Origin: Actinomycetes bacterium
Lineage (GTDB): Bacteria; Actinomycetota; Actinomycetes; Actinomycetales; Actinomycetaceae
DNA: 30,613 nt
Direction: 5' to 3'
Assembly (NCBI GenBank): GCA_023426345.1
Contig: JAFAAX010000189.1
Location: forward strand, 1 to 30,613
The notes below the pieces were generated by a model. The model was not told the origin of the DNA and made no database searches. It saw only the letters and a program-made list of their open reading frames with translations. Within the stretch, counting starts at the first letter, position 1. The number at the start of each line of letters is the position of its first letter. This document shows positions 6,377 through 13,663 of the stretch, piece after piece. The position numbers and the translations under genes are program-made.

Positions 6377-7593
6377 CGTGAGATCACCTCGTGGAGGGCG
6401 GGCAACCCGCCCGCGCAGATCCGACGGAACACGCGTTCCGCCGTGTCGGCGATGTTGCGGGGACCGTTCGCCAGGGCCTCGTCGAGGGGCGTCGCGGGAT
6501 CGCAGATCTCCACGACGGCCGCGAAACGTCCCGGACGGTCCAAGGCCTCGGCGCCGGGTCCCTTGATCCCGCAGAACGCGATCGTCGGAACGCCGGCCGC
6601 CGCCGATGCCTGCTGGACGCCCCAGGGAGCCTTCCCGGACAGCGTCTGCGCGTCCATGCGCCCCTCCCCGGTGATCGTGAGATCGGCGGTGGCCACCAGG
6701 TCGCGGAAACCGGTGAGATCCAGGACCACCTCGATGCCGGACCGCACGTCCGCCCCCAGCCCTGCCAGGAGCGCCCCGCCCAGGCCGCCGGCGGCGCCGG
6801 CACCGGGGACGTCCATGAGCGGCCGACCGGTGGCCCGTTCCAGCAGGCCGGTCCAGTGGCGGAGCACGTCGTCCAGGAGCGGGACGTCCTCGGGCGAGGC
6901 GCCCTTCTGCGGGCCGAAGACCGCAGAGGCCCCGTCGGGTCCGCACATCGGATTCGTGACGTCGCACGCCAGAATGACCTCGATGTCGGGCCATGCCTCC
7001 ATTCCCGACACATCCACGGACCCGACACGCCGGAGGAACCCGGGGGAGCCGACTGGCCCTCCCGCGGGTGTCGCCGCCGAGGACTCCGCGGACACGGGCG
7101 GGACCCGGCCACGCGGGTCGCCCTCGTCACTGACGAGTCTGGCGCCCAGGGCCGCGAGCGCGCCGGCACCGCCATCGTTCGTGACGGACCCGCCCAGGCC
7201 GATGATGAGACGCCGGGCGCCTCGGGCCCGGGCGTCAGCGAGAAGTTCGCCCACGCCGAACGTGGAGGCGCGCCAGATGTCGCGGACTCCTCGCGGGACC
7301 AGATGGATGCCGCAGGCAGAGGCGACCTCGATGACGGCGGTATGTGTGCGTGCGCTCCATCCGTAGGGGGCACGGACCAGGGTGCCCATCGGGCCGGTCA
7401 CCGCCACGTCGACGAGTTCCGCCTCCAGAGGGGCGAGCAGGACGTCGACCAGGCCCTCGCCGCCGTCGGCGATGGGGACCTCGACGCACTCGACCGAGGG
7501 ATCGACCCGTCGGATGCCCGCGACGATGTGGCGCGCAGCCGTCGCGGCGTCCATGTTCTCCTTGAACGAATCCGGCGCGACGATGACGCGCAT
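6373..7593 (-). CDS. glxK: Glycerate kinase (GlxK/GarK family)
   Basis: A 406-residue glycerate kinase that uses ATP to phosphorylate D-glycerate; this family usually makes 2-phosphoglycerate. Family signatures are the N-terminal VIVAPDSFKENMDA, PIADGGEGL, IIGLGGSVTNDGGAGAL, ACDVTNPMCG, GAGAAGGLGGAL and TGEGRMD. The start at 7593 has AAAGGA about 8 bases upstream. Residues about 153-190 are longer than the usual loop between GALAALGAR and the following DVSGM segment. The first part of this extra stretch (residues 156-164) is encoded by a copy of the window's dispersed repeat at 7102-7128. A strong hairpin separates it from the thiolase, so it may be transcribed partly by read-through or from its own promoter (TACGGT upstream). 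Glycerate from a thiolase step would enter glycolysis here. Confidence 0.92.
   Translation of the reverse strand: MRVIVAPDSFKENMDAATAARHIVAGIRRVDPSVECVEVPIADGGEGLVDVLLAPLEAELVDVAVTGPMGTLVRAPYGWSARTHTAVIEVASACGIHLVPRGVRDIWRASTFGVGELLADARARGARRLIIGLGGSVTNDGGAGALAALGARLVSDEGDPRGRVPPVSAESSAATPAGGPVGSPGFLRRVGSVDVSGMEAWPDIEVILACDVTNPMCGPDGASAVFGPQKGASPEDVPLLDDVLRHWTGLLERATGRPLMDVPGAGAAGGLGGALLAGLGADVRSGIEVVLDLTGFRDLVATADLTITGEGRMDAQTLSGKAPWGVQQASAAAGVPTIAFCGIKGPGAEALDRPGRFAAVVEICDPATPLDEALANGPRNIADTAERVFRRICAGGLPALHEVISR
7102..7128 (-). repeat. Dispersed GC-rich repeat, copy d, in frame inside glycerate kinase
   Basis: Minus-strand GACGAGGGCGACCCGCG followed by TGGCCGGGTC differs from the intergenic copy at 15475-15510 by a single base over 27. 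It encodes DEGDPRGRV at residues 156-164, at a point where the protein is longer than I expect for the family. This suggests insertion of a repeat unit that kept the reading frame. Confidence 0.6.
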
Positions 7594-7658
7594 GGGAAGG
7601 TCCTTTCGTGAGTGGTGCGGCGGGATGCCGCGACACCGTATCCAGCCGAGGTCCTGCC

Positions 7659-7699
7659 GGCCGGTCCGGAGAATCCGGGAAGGGTTCTCCCGACCGGCC
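7659..7699 (-). terminator. Strong hairpin downstream of the thiolase gene
   Basis: Arms 7659-7673 and 7685-7699 pair over 15 bases with one mismatch (GGCCGGTCCGGAGAA against TTCTCCCGACCGGCC) around an 11-base loop. It begins 15 bases past the thiolase stop. No T-tract follows, as is common in high-GC actinobacteria. It probably terminates or attenuates transcription before glycerate kinase. Confidence 0.6.
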
Positions 7700-7713
7700 G
7701 ATCCACCAGGTGC

Positions 7714-8898
7714 TCAGACCTCCGGCTTGCGCAGGTAGACGGAGATGCCCTGGCCGCCGCCGATGCACATGCTGATGACCGCATCCTTCTTGTCGGTGCG
7801 GGCCAGCTCATAGAGCACTTTGACGGCCAGGACCACGCCGGTCGCCCCGATCGGGTGCCCGATCGAGATCCCGCCGCCGTAGATGTTCACCTTGTCCTCA
7901 TCGAGGCCCAGGTCGCGGGCGACAGCGAAGGCCTGGCTGGCGAAGGCCTCGTTGATCTCGAACATGTCGACCTTGGTGAGGTCCAGGTCGAGTTTCTTCG
8001 CCAGTTTCTCGCTGGAGAATTTCGGGCTGTACCCCATGAGTTCGGGGTCGTACCCGGCGACGGTCCAGCCGCCGAACACCAACTTCGGCGTCACGCCCAG
8101 TTCCTCGGCTCTCTCCTTCGACATCACGACCACCGCCGCGGCCCCATCGTTCAGAGAGGACGCGTTCCCGGCTGTGACGGTGCCGTCCTTGACGAAGGCA
8201 GGACGCAACTTGGCCAACGCCTCGATCGACTGGCCCCGCCGGGGCCCCTCATCGGTGTCGAACACCGTGACGTTCCCCTTGCGGTCCGTGAGCTCCACCG
8301 GGAGGATCTCATCGACGAAGGTGCCCGCATCGATGGCCGCGATCGCGCGCTGGTGGCTGCGCAGGGCGAAGCGGTCCTGCTCCTCGCGCGAGACGTGGTA
8401 CTTCGTCGCCACGTTCTCCGCGGTGACGCCGTTGTGGTTGCCGTCCAGGGGCCAGGTGAGGATGTCCAACACCCCGTCCTCGAAGCGACGGTGCCCCATC
8501 TTTGTCCCCCACCGGGAGTCGAACTGGTAGTACGGCAGATTCGAGAGGCTCTCTGTGCCGGCCGCCACGACTACGTCGGCATTGCCGGTCTGGATCTCCA
8601 GCGCAGCATCCACGATGGCCTGCAGGCCCGACCCGCACTGGCGGTTGACCGAGTAGGCCGTCGATTCCTTCGGCATCCCGGCCTTCAGCGCCACGGATCG
8701 GCCGATGAACCCGTTCTCCGCGATCTGGCCGACCTGACCGACGATGACCTCCTCGACGTCCTTCGGCTCGATCCCGGCGCGCCTCACTGCCTCGCCGACG
8801 ACCAGGGCGCCCATGTCGATCGCGGACAGGGTTTTCAGGGATCCTCCGAACGATCCGACCGGCAGACGGACTCCGCTGACGATGACGACTTCCCGCAT
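7714..8898 (-). CDS. Acetyl-CoA acetyltransferase / 3-ketoacyl-CoA thiolase
   Basis: A 394-residue thiolase of normal family length. All catalytic residues are visible: nucleophile C88 in NRQCGSG, H348 in GHPIGATG, and the base C378 in CIGGGQG; the NEAFA motif lies near residue 316. It should cleave a 3-ketoacyl-CoA with CoA to give acetyl-CoA and a shorter acyl-CoA, or run in reverse. The ATG at 8898 has AAAGGA about 8 bases upstream; upstream in-frame codons run into the MFS gene. It follows the MFS transporter by 49 bases. With the SDR and CoA-transferase it makes a beta-oxidation-like set; the glycerate kinase nearby hints that the released acyl group is glyceryl. Confidence 0.93.
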   Translation of the reverse strand: MREVVIVSGVRLPVGSFGGSLKTLSAIDMGALVVGEAVRRAGIEPKDVEEVIVGQVGQIAENGFIGRSVALKAGMPKESTAYSVNRQCGSGLQAIVDAALEIQTGNADVVVAAGTESLSNLPYYQFDSRWGTKMGHRRFEDGVLDILTWPLDGNHNGVTAENVATKYHVSREEQDRFALRSHQRAIAAIDAGTFVDEILPVELTDRKGNVTVFDTDEGPRRGQSIEALAKLRPAFVKDGTVTAGNASSLNDGAAAVVVMSKERAEELGVTPKLVFGGWTVAGYDPELMGYSPKFSSEKLAKKLDLDLTKVDMFEINEAFASQAFAVARDLGLDEDKVNIYGGGISIGHPIGATGVVLAVKVLYELARTDKKDAVISMCIGGGQGISVYLRKPEV

Positions 8899-8947
8899 GA
8901 TGATGTCCTTTCTCGAGATCTTCTGGAACGTGATTGAGACGTGGGAC

Positions 8948-10333
8948 TCACGCCGCCGCTGGAGCGTTCTCGGGCCGGCGATGCAGATCGGACTCTCGGA
9001 CGAAGAGCTGCAGGACAACACCGACGATCGCGGAGACCATCATGAAGACGAAGGACGCGTTGTATCCGGAGATGCTGATCCATCCCCCGCCCTGCGAGAT
9101 GAGGAATCCGATGATGAGCGGCGCCAGCCCTCCACCGATGAACATCGCCGTCGTGATGAACCCGTTCGCGGTTCCGCTCGCGCCGCGAGGAGAGGCGTCC
9201 GTCGCCGCCGCGTAGAAGATCGGCCAAGGCGCGTTCGCGACCAAGCCCAGAATGAGCTGGAGAACGACATAAGCACCGATGGTATGGGCGAAGTAGAACG
9301 CCCCGGCTGCGAGTCCCATCCAGATTCCACAGATGATCAGCGTCAGTCGACGGCCGATGTAGTCCGAGATCGTCGGCCAGGCGATCTGCCCGACGATCCC
9401 CGTGATGGTGAAGACGATCGAGTAGGCGGCTGCCGACGCGAAGCTCAACCCGACGATGTTGGCGAGATACAGCGGAAGGATGTAGCTGATTCCGTTGTAG
9501 ACGATCTGGGTGAGCGTCGTCGTGCCGCACGTCAGCATGATCGTGCGGTTGCGAAGGCATGCGCCCACTGCGCCCTTCACCTCGCCGTGAACCGGATGAG
9601 TCCGCTGCTCGGTCTCGAAGGACGTCATGCCACGGGCATCGATGAGCTCTTGGGTCTTCTCGTAGCGTTGCTCGTTCGAATACCAATGCCAGAACACCAT
9701 CACCGGAATGCAGACGATCAGCGCGACGAAGAAGACGTAGTTCCAGTTGTGATCACCGAACACATTGAGGATCCAGGCGACGACCAGCCCGCTCAAGAGC
9801 GCACCCACCGGGTACCCGGTGTGGTGGACGCCCAGAGCGAAACCCCTTTTCTCCTTCGGCCACCACTCAGTCGTGTTCGAGACGCCGACAGGCTCGCCCC
9901 AGCCAGCGCCCAGGTTCACACCGACGCGGAGAGCGAGGAACACGCCCAGATTCTTGATGGCGAACCCCAGTCCCGACAGAGCGGAGATGAGATTGTACCC
10001 GATCACCAGTGGTACCTGGAACCAGGCGCGTCTCCAGCCGACTCCGTGCTTGTCGCTCATTCGGGATCCGGGGATCGCCATCACGGCGAGCGCGAAGAAG
10101 ATCACCGATGTGATCGTTCCCCAGGCTTCTGCTGACAAGCCGAAATGATCCGAGACCACCGGTCCCAGCCGCAAGATGACTTCTCGGTCGAAGGCATTGA
10201 TCACCCAGATCATCCACGTGACGCTCAGCGCCACCCACGCTCCCGAGGGAACCTGTTTCAGGCTGATGCGATTCTTCTTTCTGCTGCCCGCGGATTCGAC
10301 CTCGGCAGCCGTTGCCTGGTTCCCAGCGCTCAT
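8948..10333 (-). CDS. MFS transporter, organic or sugar acid type
   Basis: A 461-residue major facilitator protein with about twelve hydrophobic segments and a central cytoplasmic loop near residues 215-260. The N-terminal half carries a DRE motif in the first helix (INAFDREVILRLGP) and a loop with SDKHG before RRAW, reminiscent of the anion:cation symporter (hexuronate-like) branch. The start has GGAGGAAAGAG just before ATG and overlaps the lactonase stop as ATGA. Sitting between a lactonase and a thiolase, it most likely imports the acid or lactone that the operon degrades. Assignment to sugar acids rests on context plus loose family resemblance; other organic acids are possible. Confidence 0.85.
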   Translation of the reverse strand: MSAGNQATAAEVESAGSRKKNRISLKQVPSGAWVALSVTWMIWVINAFDREVILRLGPVVSDHFGLSAEAWGTITSVIFFALAVMAIPGSRMSDKHGVGWRRAWFQVPLVIGYNLISALSGLGFAIKNLGVFLALRVGVNLGAGWGEPVGVSNTTEWWPKEKRGFALGVHHTGYPVGALLSGLVVAWILNVFGDHNWNYVFFVALIVCIPVMVFWHWYSNEQRYEKTQELIDARGMTSFETEQRTHPVHGEVKGAVGACLRNRTIMLTCGTTTLTQIVYNGISYILPLYLANIVGLSFASAAAYSIVFTITGIVGQIAWPTISDYIGRRLTLIICGIWMGLAAGAFYFAHTIGAYVVLQLILGLVANAPWPIFYAAATDASPRGASGTANGFITTAMFIGGGLAPLIIGFLISQGGGWISISGYNASFVFMMVSAIVGVVLQLFVRESDLHRRPENAPAAA

Positions 10334-11232
10334 CTCTTTCCTCCGCTCACGGAGACGCCCCCGAACCGCGGCGTCTGAATACCTTGAATACCAAGACCAT
10401 CAATTGCGTAGAGAGTTCCGCGCTCGCGTCCGTCCTCGGGAAAGCGGGGAAGCGGCGGACGAGCCATCGTCGTGACGAAGAGGCGATCCATGTCGGCCCC
10501 TCCGAAGGTCGGGCACGTCACCTTGAGGACGGGCATCTCGATCTGTCGTTCGAGCTTCCCCTCGGGGTCATAACGATTGAGCTTTCCTCCGTAGACATGC
10601 GCCTGCCAGACAAAGCCCTCGGCATCAACCGTCATTCCGTCGCACGCGCCACCATCCGACCGATCGATAGAGGTGAAGACGCGGCGATTGCTGACGTCGC
10701 CGGTCCTCATCTCATAGTCGTAGGCCCAGATATCGCCCGTCCAGGTGTCGGCGAAGTACAGGACGGAACCGTCCGGGCTGAAGCATGGCCCGTTTGAGCA
10801 GATGATTCCCTCGTCGAGGACATGAATGGAGAGGTCTGGGTCCAGACGATAGAGTCTCCCGGACGGGGAATCCTCGTTCTGATCCATGGATCCGAAAACG
10901 AAGCGCCCCTTCTGATCCACTTTCCCGTCATTGAGCCGGTTGCTCGTGAGATCCGGCTCCGGATCGGTGATGAGCGTCCGTGTATCCGTCTCGGTGTCAA
11001 GACGGTACAGGCCCGTCACTTGAGCCAGCAGGACATCGGTGCAGTCGGCGAACAGCGCCATTGAGCCGATCTTCTCTCTGGCGTCCCACACAGCAAGTTC
11101 TTCTCCTTCCTCAGTCATTCTGTAGACGCGGCCCTCTGTCGAGTCGATCCACCAGAGTCGTTGCGTCTCGACGTCCCAGACCGGTCCTTCCCCGAGGCTC
11201 GGCTTCACATCGATCACCGGCGTGATCTTCAT
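10330..11232 (-). CDS. SMP-30/gluconolactonase-family lactone hydrolase
   Basis: A 300-residue six-bladed beta-propeller of the SMP-30/gluconolactonase/LRE family. Diagnostic stretches are LGEGPVWD near residue 12, with the metal-binding Glu, then LWWIDSTEGRVYR, a central SNRLNDGKVDQKGRFVFGSMD segment with the Asn-Asp pair, ICSNGPCFSPDGSVLYFADT, and the late GACDGMTVDAEGFVW carrying the metal Asp. Such enzymes open sugar-acid lactones with a divalent metal. The ATG at 11232 is preceded by GGGGAAGGGA; an ATG at 11253 in frame has no ribosome binding site. In the operon it would convert an imported or internally formed lactone into the open hydroxy acid before CoA activation. Confidence 0.9.
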   Translation of the reverse strand: MKITPVIDVKPSLGEGPVWDVETQRLWWIDSTEGRVYRMTEEGEELAVWDAREKIGSMALFADCTDVLLAQVTGLYRLDTETDTRTLITDPEPDLTSNRLNDGKVDQKGRFVFGSMDQNEDSPSGRLYRLDPDLSIHVLDEGIICSNGPCFSPDGSVLYFADTWTGDIWAYDYEMRTGDVSNRRVFTSIDRSDGGACDGMTVDAEGFVWQAHVYGGKLNRYDPEGKLERQIEMPVLKVTCPTFGGADMDRLFVTTMARPPLPRFPEDGRERGTLYAIDGLGIQGIQTPRFGGVSVSGGKR

Positions 11233-11285
11233 TCCCTTCCCCACTTTCCTCATGCGATTCGTGACTTCGTTGCTTGATCTGGCGA

Positions 11286-11302
11286 CCCGCGATCGTCGCG
11301 GG
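11286..11302 (-). other. Small hairpin in the CoA-transferase/lactonase spacer
   Basis: CCCGCGA and TCGCGGG form a perfect 7-bp stem with a 3-base loop in the 82-base gap between the CoA-transferase stop and the lactonase start. No T-tract is present. It may stabilise processed mRNA ends or attenuate transcription; it may also be chance. Confidence 0.3.
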
Positions 11303-11314
11303 CGGAAAGACACT

Positions 11315-12784
11315 TCACCGGTGGACGCCTGCCAATGGCAGGTTCTGGACCACTGTCCTCGCGTCCTCGGAGTCGTCGGCCTCCCTCACGTGCCAGCCGT
11401 CTGTTGCGAGCTCGAGGGTGTAGTACTCGGTCACCAGGAACACCTGCTGCCCCTTGGACAGGGCCTCCTGGCCGTTGAAGGTGAGTTGGTCGACCCGCGG
11501 CAGCCACTTGGGATGCTTCGACGTCGCCGACATGAGGAAGCACACGCGCTTGGCGCCGTCCACGATGTCCATGAACCCCCCGCAGCCGATGGCCTTGCCC
11601 GCGAACAGGGAGACATTGACGTCTCCGTTCGGCGCCACCTGCCCGACCCCCATGAACGTGATGTCGCAGCCGCCCCCGTTGTAGAAGTCGAACTGCGCCG
11701 GGTGGGAGATGATGGCCTGAGGATGAAGCGCGCAGCCGAAGTCGACGCCACCCAGGGGAACGCCGCCGTAGGTGCCCGACTCGACGGTCAGCATCACGTG
11801 CGGCAGCATGCCGGACCGCGCCAGCGCCGGACCGATCGTGTCGCCGGGGATCCCGGTGCCCAGGTTGATGACGTCCCCCTCCGTGACCAGACGGATGCCT
11901 CGGTCGCCGATCGCCGCCCGTGCAGGACTGAGATCCGTGGTCGACATGGCTGCGGACATCTCTTCGGGACTGGCATACCCGGAGATGAGGTCCATGTTGA
12001 TCGGCGGGAACCCGTTGGTCTGGCGGTGGTAGGCCGCGGGATCCGAGCAGACCATGACCGCGTCGATGAGCACACCGGGGACGTTGACCAAGCGCGCCGG
12101 GATGTCGCCCGGCTGGACGATCTCCTTGACCTGGGCGATGACGGTGCCGCCGTTGTTGTGGACGGCCTGCGCGATGGCCAGGGAGTCCAGAATGGTCGCG
12201 TCGTCCTCTTGCGACATGTTCCCGAGCGTGTCGATCCGCGTGCCGCGGATGATGCCGACGTCCATCGGGAACGGCTTGTAGCGCAGGTACTGCTTCCCGT
12301 CGAGTTCGACGAGGTCGATGAACTCCGTCGGTTCCACGTTCTTCTTCGTGAGATCGTTCAGTCGCCCGCCGTCCAGGCGCGGGTCCACGAAGGTCCCGAG
12401 ACCGACCGTGGACAGTTGGCCGGGGCGGCCGGCTGCGATCGTCCGATAAAGCGTGGAGATCTGGCCCTGAGGCAGGCAGATGCACTCGACCCTGTCGGAT
12501 CCCAGCAACTCCGCCATGGGCGGATTCAGTCCCCAGTGCGGACCGATGACCCGGCGGAGCAGGCCGTCGTGGGCGATGCGGGCCAGGCCGTCGACCCGGT
12601 TGGACTGGCCGGCGGCATGCACCCATGTCAGATCCCGAGGATGCGAGGTCTCCAAAAAGGACTTCTCGATCTCCATGTAGATCTCGTCGGCGACGGACAT
12701 CATCGTGAACCCGTCCGACACCACGGTGGAGCCGTCGGGGATCAGCGACGCCACCGTCTCAGGGGTGACCTGGCGGACACTCAC
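11315..12784 (-). CDS. Family I CoA-transferase, propionate CoA-transferase (Pct/YdiF) type
   Basis: A 489-residue fused alpha-beta CoA-transferase. The catalytic glutamate is E335 in TVESGTYGGVPLGG, matching the conserved TVESG-x-x-GG of Pct-type enzymes; other family blocks include GPHWGLNPPM, TVGLGTFVDPRLDGG, AIAQAVHNNGG, VINLGTGIPGD, QFDFYNGGGCDI and DQLTFNG. These enzymes move CoA between short-chain acids through a glutamyl-CoA intermediate without using ATP. The gene starts with GTG, overlapping the SDR stop as GTGA, so it is tightly coupled to it. A plausible job is to take CoA from the thiolase product or acetyl-CoA and load it onto the incoming acid. It is clearly not the two-subunit AtoDA form. 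Confidence 0.92.
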   Translation of the reverse strand: MSVRQVTPETVASLIPDGSTVVSDGFTMMSVADEIYMEIEKSFLETSHPRDLTWVHAAGQSNRVDGLARIAHDGLLRRVIGPHWGLNPPMAELLGSDRVECICLPQGQISTLYRTIAAGRPGQLSTVGLGTFVDPRLDGGRLNDLTKKNVEPTEFIDLVELDGKQYLRYKPFPMDVGIIRGTRIDTLGNMSQEDDATILDSLAIAQAVHNNGGTVIAQVKEIVQPGDIPARLVNVPGVLIDAVMVCSDPAAYHRQTNGFPPINMDLISGYASPEEMSAAMSTTDLSPARAAIGDRGIRLVTEGDVINLGTGIPGDTIGPALARSGMLPHVMLTVESGTYGGVPLGGVDFGCALHPQAIISHPAQFDFYNGGGCDITFMGVGQVAPNGDVNVSLFAGKAIGCGGFMDIVDGAKRVCFLMSATSKHPKWLPRVDQLTFNGQEALSKGQQVFLVTEYYTLELATDGWHVREADDSEDARTVVQNLPLAGVHR

Positions 12785-13518
12785 AGCCTGAACCCTCCAC
12801 CGCAGTTGATGACCTCGCCGGTGATGTAGGCGGCGTCATCGCTGGCCAGGAAGGCGACCAGGCGGGCGACGTCCGACGGTTGGCCGATCCGCTTGAGCGG
12901 GATCTTGTCCAACATTCCGTTGAACGCGGCCTCGGGCATCGCCTTCGTCATCTCGGTCTCGATGAATCCTGGGCAGACGGCGTTCGCCGTGACGTCCTTG
13001 AACGCGAGTTCCTTCGCGATCGACCGGGTCAGGGAGACCACGCCTCCCTTGGCCGCCGCGTAGTTCGTCTGACCGACGTTCCCCATCCACGAGGCCGACG
13101 CCACGTTGACGATGCGTCCGTACTTGTTCGCCCGCATGTGAGTGCCGACATCGCGACAGAAGTAGAAGACCGCGGACAGGTCGACGGCGATGACCGCGTT
13201 CCACTGGTCATCCGTCATCTTGTGGAGCATGGCGTCGCGATTGATGCCGGCGTTGTTCACCATGATGTGGATCTGGCCGAACCGCTCGATGACCTTCGCG
13301 ACCGCGTCCTTGACCCCCTGAGGGTCGGAGACGTTGAGGCCGACGGCGATCGACGCGTTGCCGCAGTCATCCGCCGTCCTCTGAGCGTCCTCCTGGTTCA
13401 TGTCGATGACGACCACGGTGGCGCCCCGGTCAGCCAGCTCCAGAGCGATCCCGCGCCCGATTCCTCGAGCCGCTCCGGTCACGATCGCCACCTTGTCCTT
13501 CAGCGGTGTGGCATCCAT
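12781..13518 (-). CDS. Short-chain dehydrogenase, FabG/PhaB-like 3-hydroxyacyl-CoA dehydrogenase
   Basis: A 245-residue classical SDR. The Rossmann motif TGAARGIGRG is at residues 14-23, NNAG near 88-91, and the catalytic triad appears as S141, Y153 and K157 in ASWMGNVGQTNYAAAKGG. The sequence is closest in feel to FabG or acetoacetyl-CoA reductase; D39 after the second strand suggests NAD preference. It should interconvert a 3-hydroxyacyl and a 3-ketoacyl thioester. The ATG at 13518 has AAAAGGA nearby. It is the first gene after the LacI-type regulator, and its leader carries a cluster of palindromes. A fatty-acid synthesis role is less likely given the neighbours: CoA-transferase, thiolase and lactonase. 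Confidence 0.9.
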   Translation of the reverse strand: MDATPLKDKVAIVTGAARGIGRGIALELADRGATVVVIDMNQEDAQRTADDCGNASIAVGLNVSDPQGVKDAVAKVIERFGQIHIMVNNAGINRDAMLHKMTDDQWNAVIAVDLSAVFYFCRDVGTHMRANKYGRIVNVASASWMGNVGQTNYAAAKGGVVSLTRSIAKELAFKDVTANAVCPGFIETEMTKAMPEAAFNGMLDKIPLKRIGQPSDVARLVAFLASDDAAYITGEVINCGGGFRL

Positions 13519-13540
13519 TTCCTTTTCCTTTCCTGTCGTT

Positions 13541-13601
13541 CTCCTCATTGAGGAGTTCCGAAATTCGGACGAATTCGCCCAGCGGTGCTCAGATCTCTGA
13601 G
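13541..13601 (-). promoter_or_regulatory. Cluster of three palindromes in the operon leader, candidate operators
   Basis: Within 61 bases upstream of the SDR start lie CTCCTCA-T-TGAGGAG (13541-13555), TCCGAA-A-TTCGGA (13557-13569) and CTCAGA-TC-TCTGAG (13588-13601), all perfect inverted repeats. They are the natural place for the adjacent LacI-type regulator or another factor to act. None has the common central CpG of LacI operators, so which protein binds is open. I could not pick a convincing -35/-10 pair. Confidence 0.5.
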
Positions 13602-13663
13602 ACCGATGAATTCAGATGGAGGACGCGCGGCTCACAGAGGAGTTGCGTCGATTCCGTGTCGTG

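Noticed and set aside
11233..11313. Longer N-terminus for the SMP-30 protein
   Set aside because: Upstream in-frame starts lack a ribosome binding site, and family homology begins right after the ATG at 11232.
11222..12829. A 535-codon plus-strand frame opposite the CoA-transferase
   Set aside because: The minus strand encodes a full Pct-type enzyme with catalytic glutamate; the plus frame shows no family signature.
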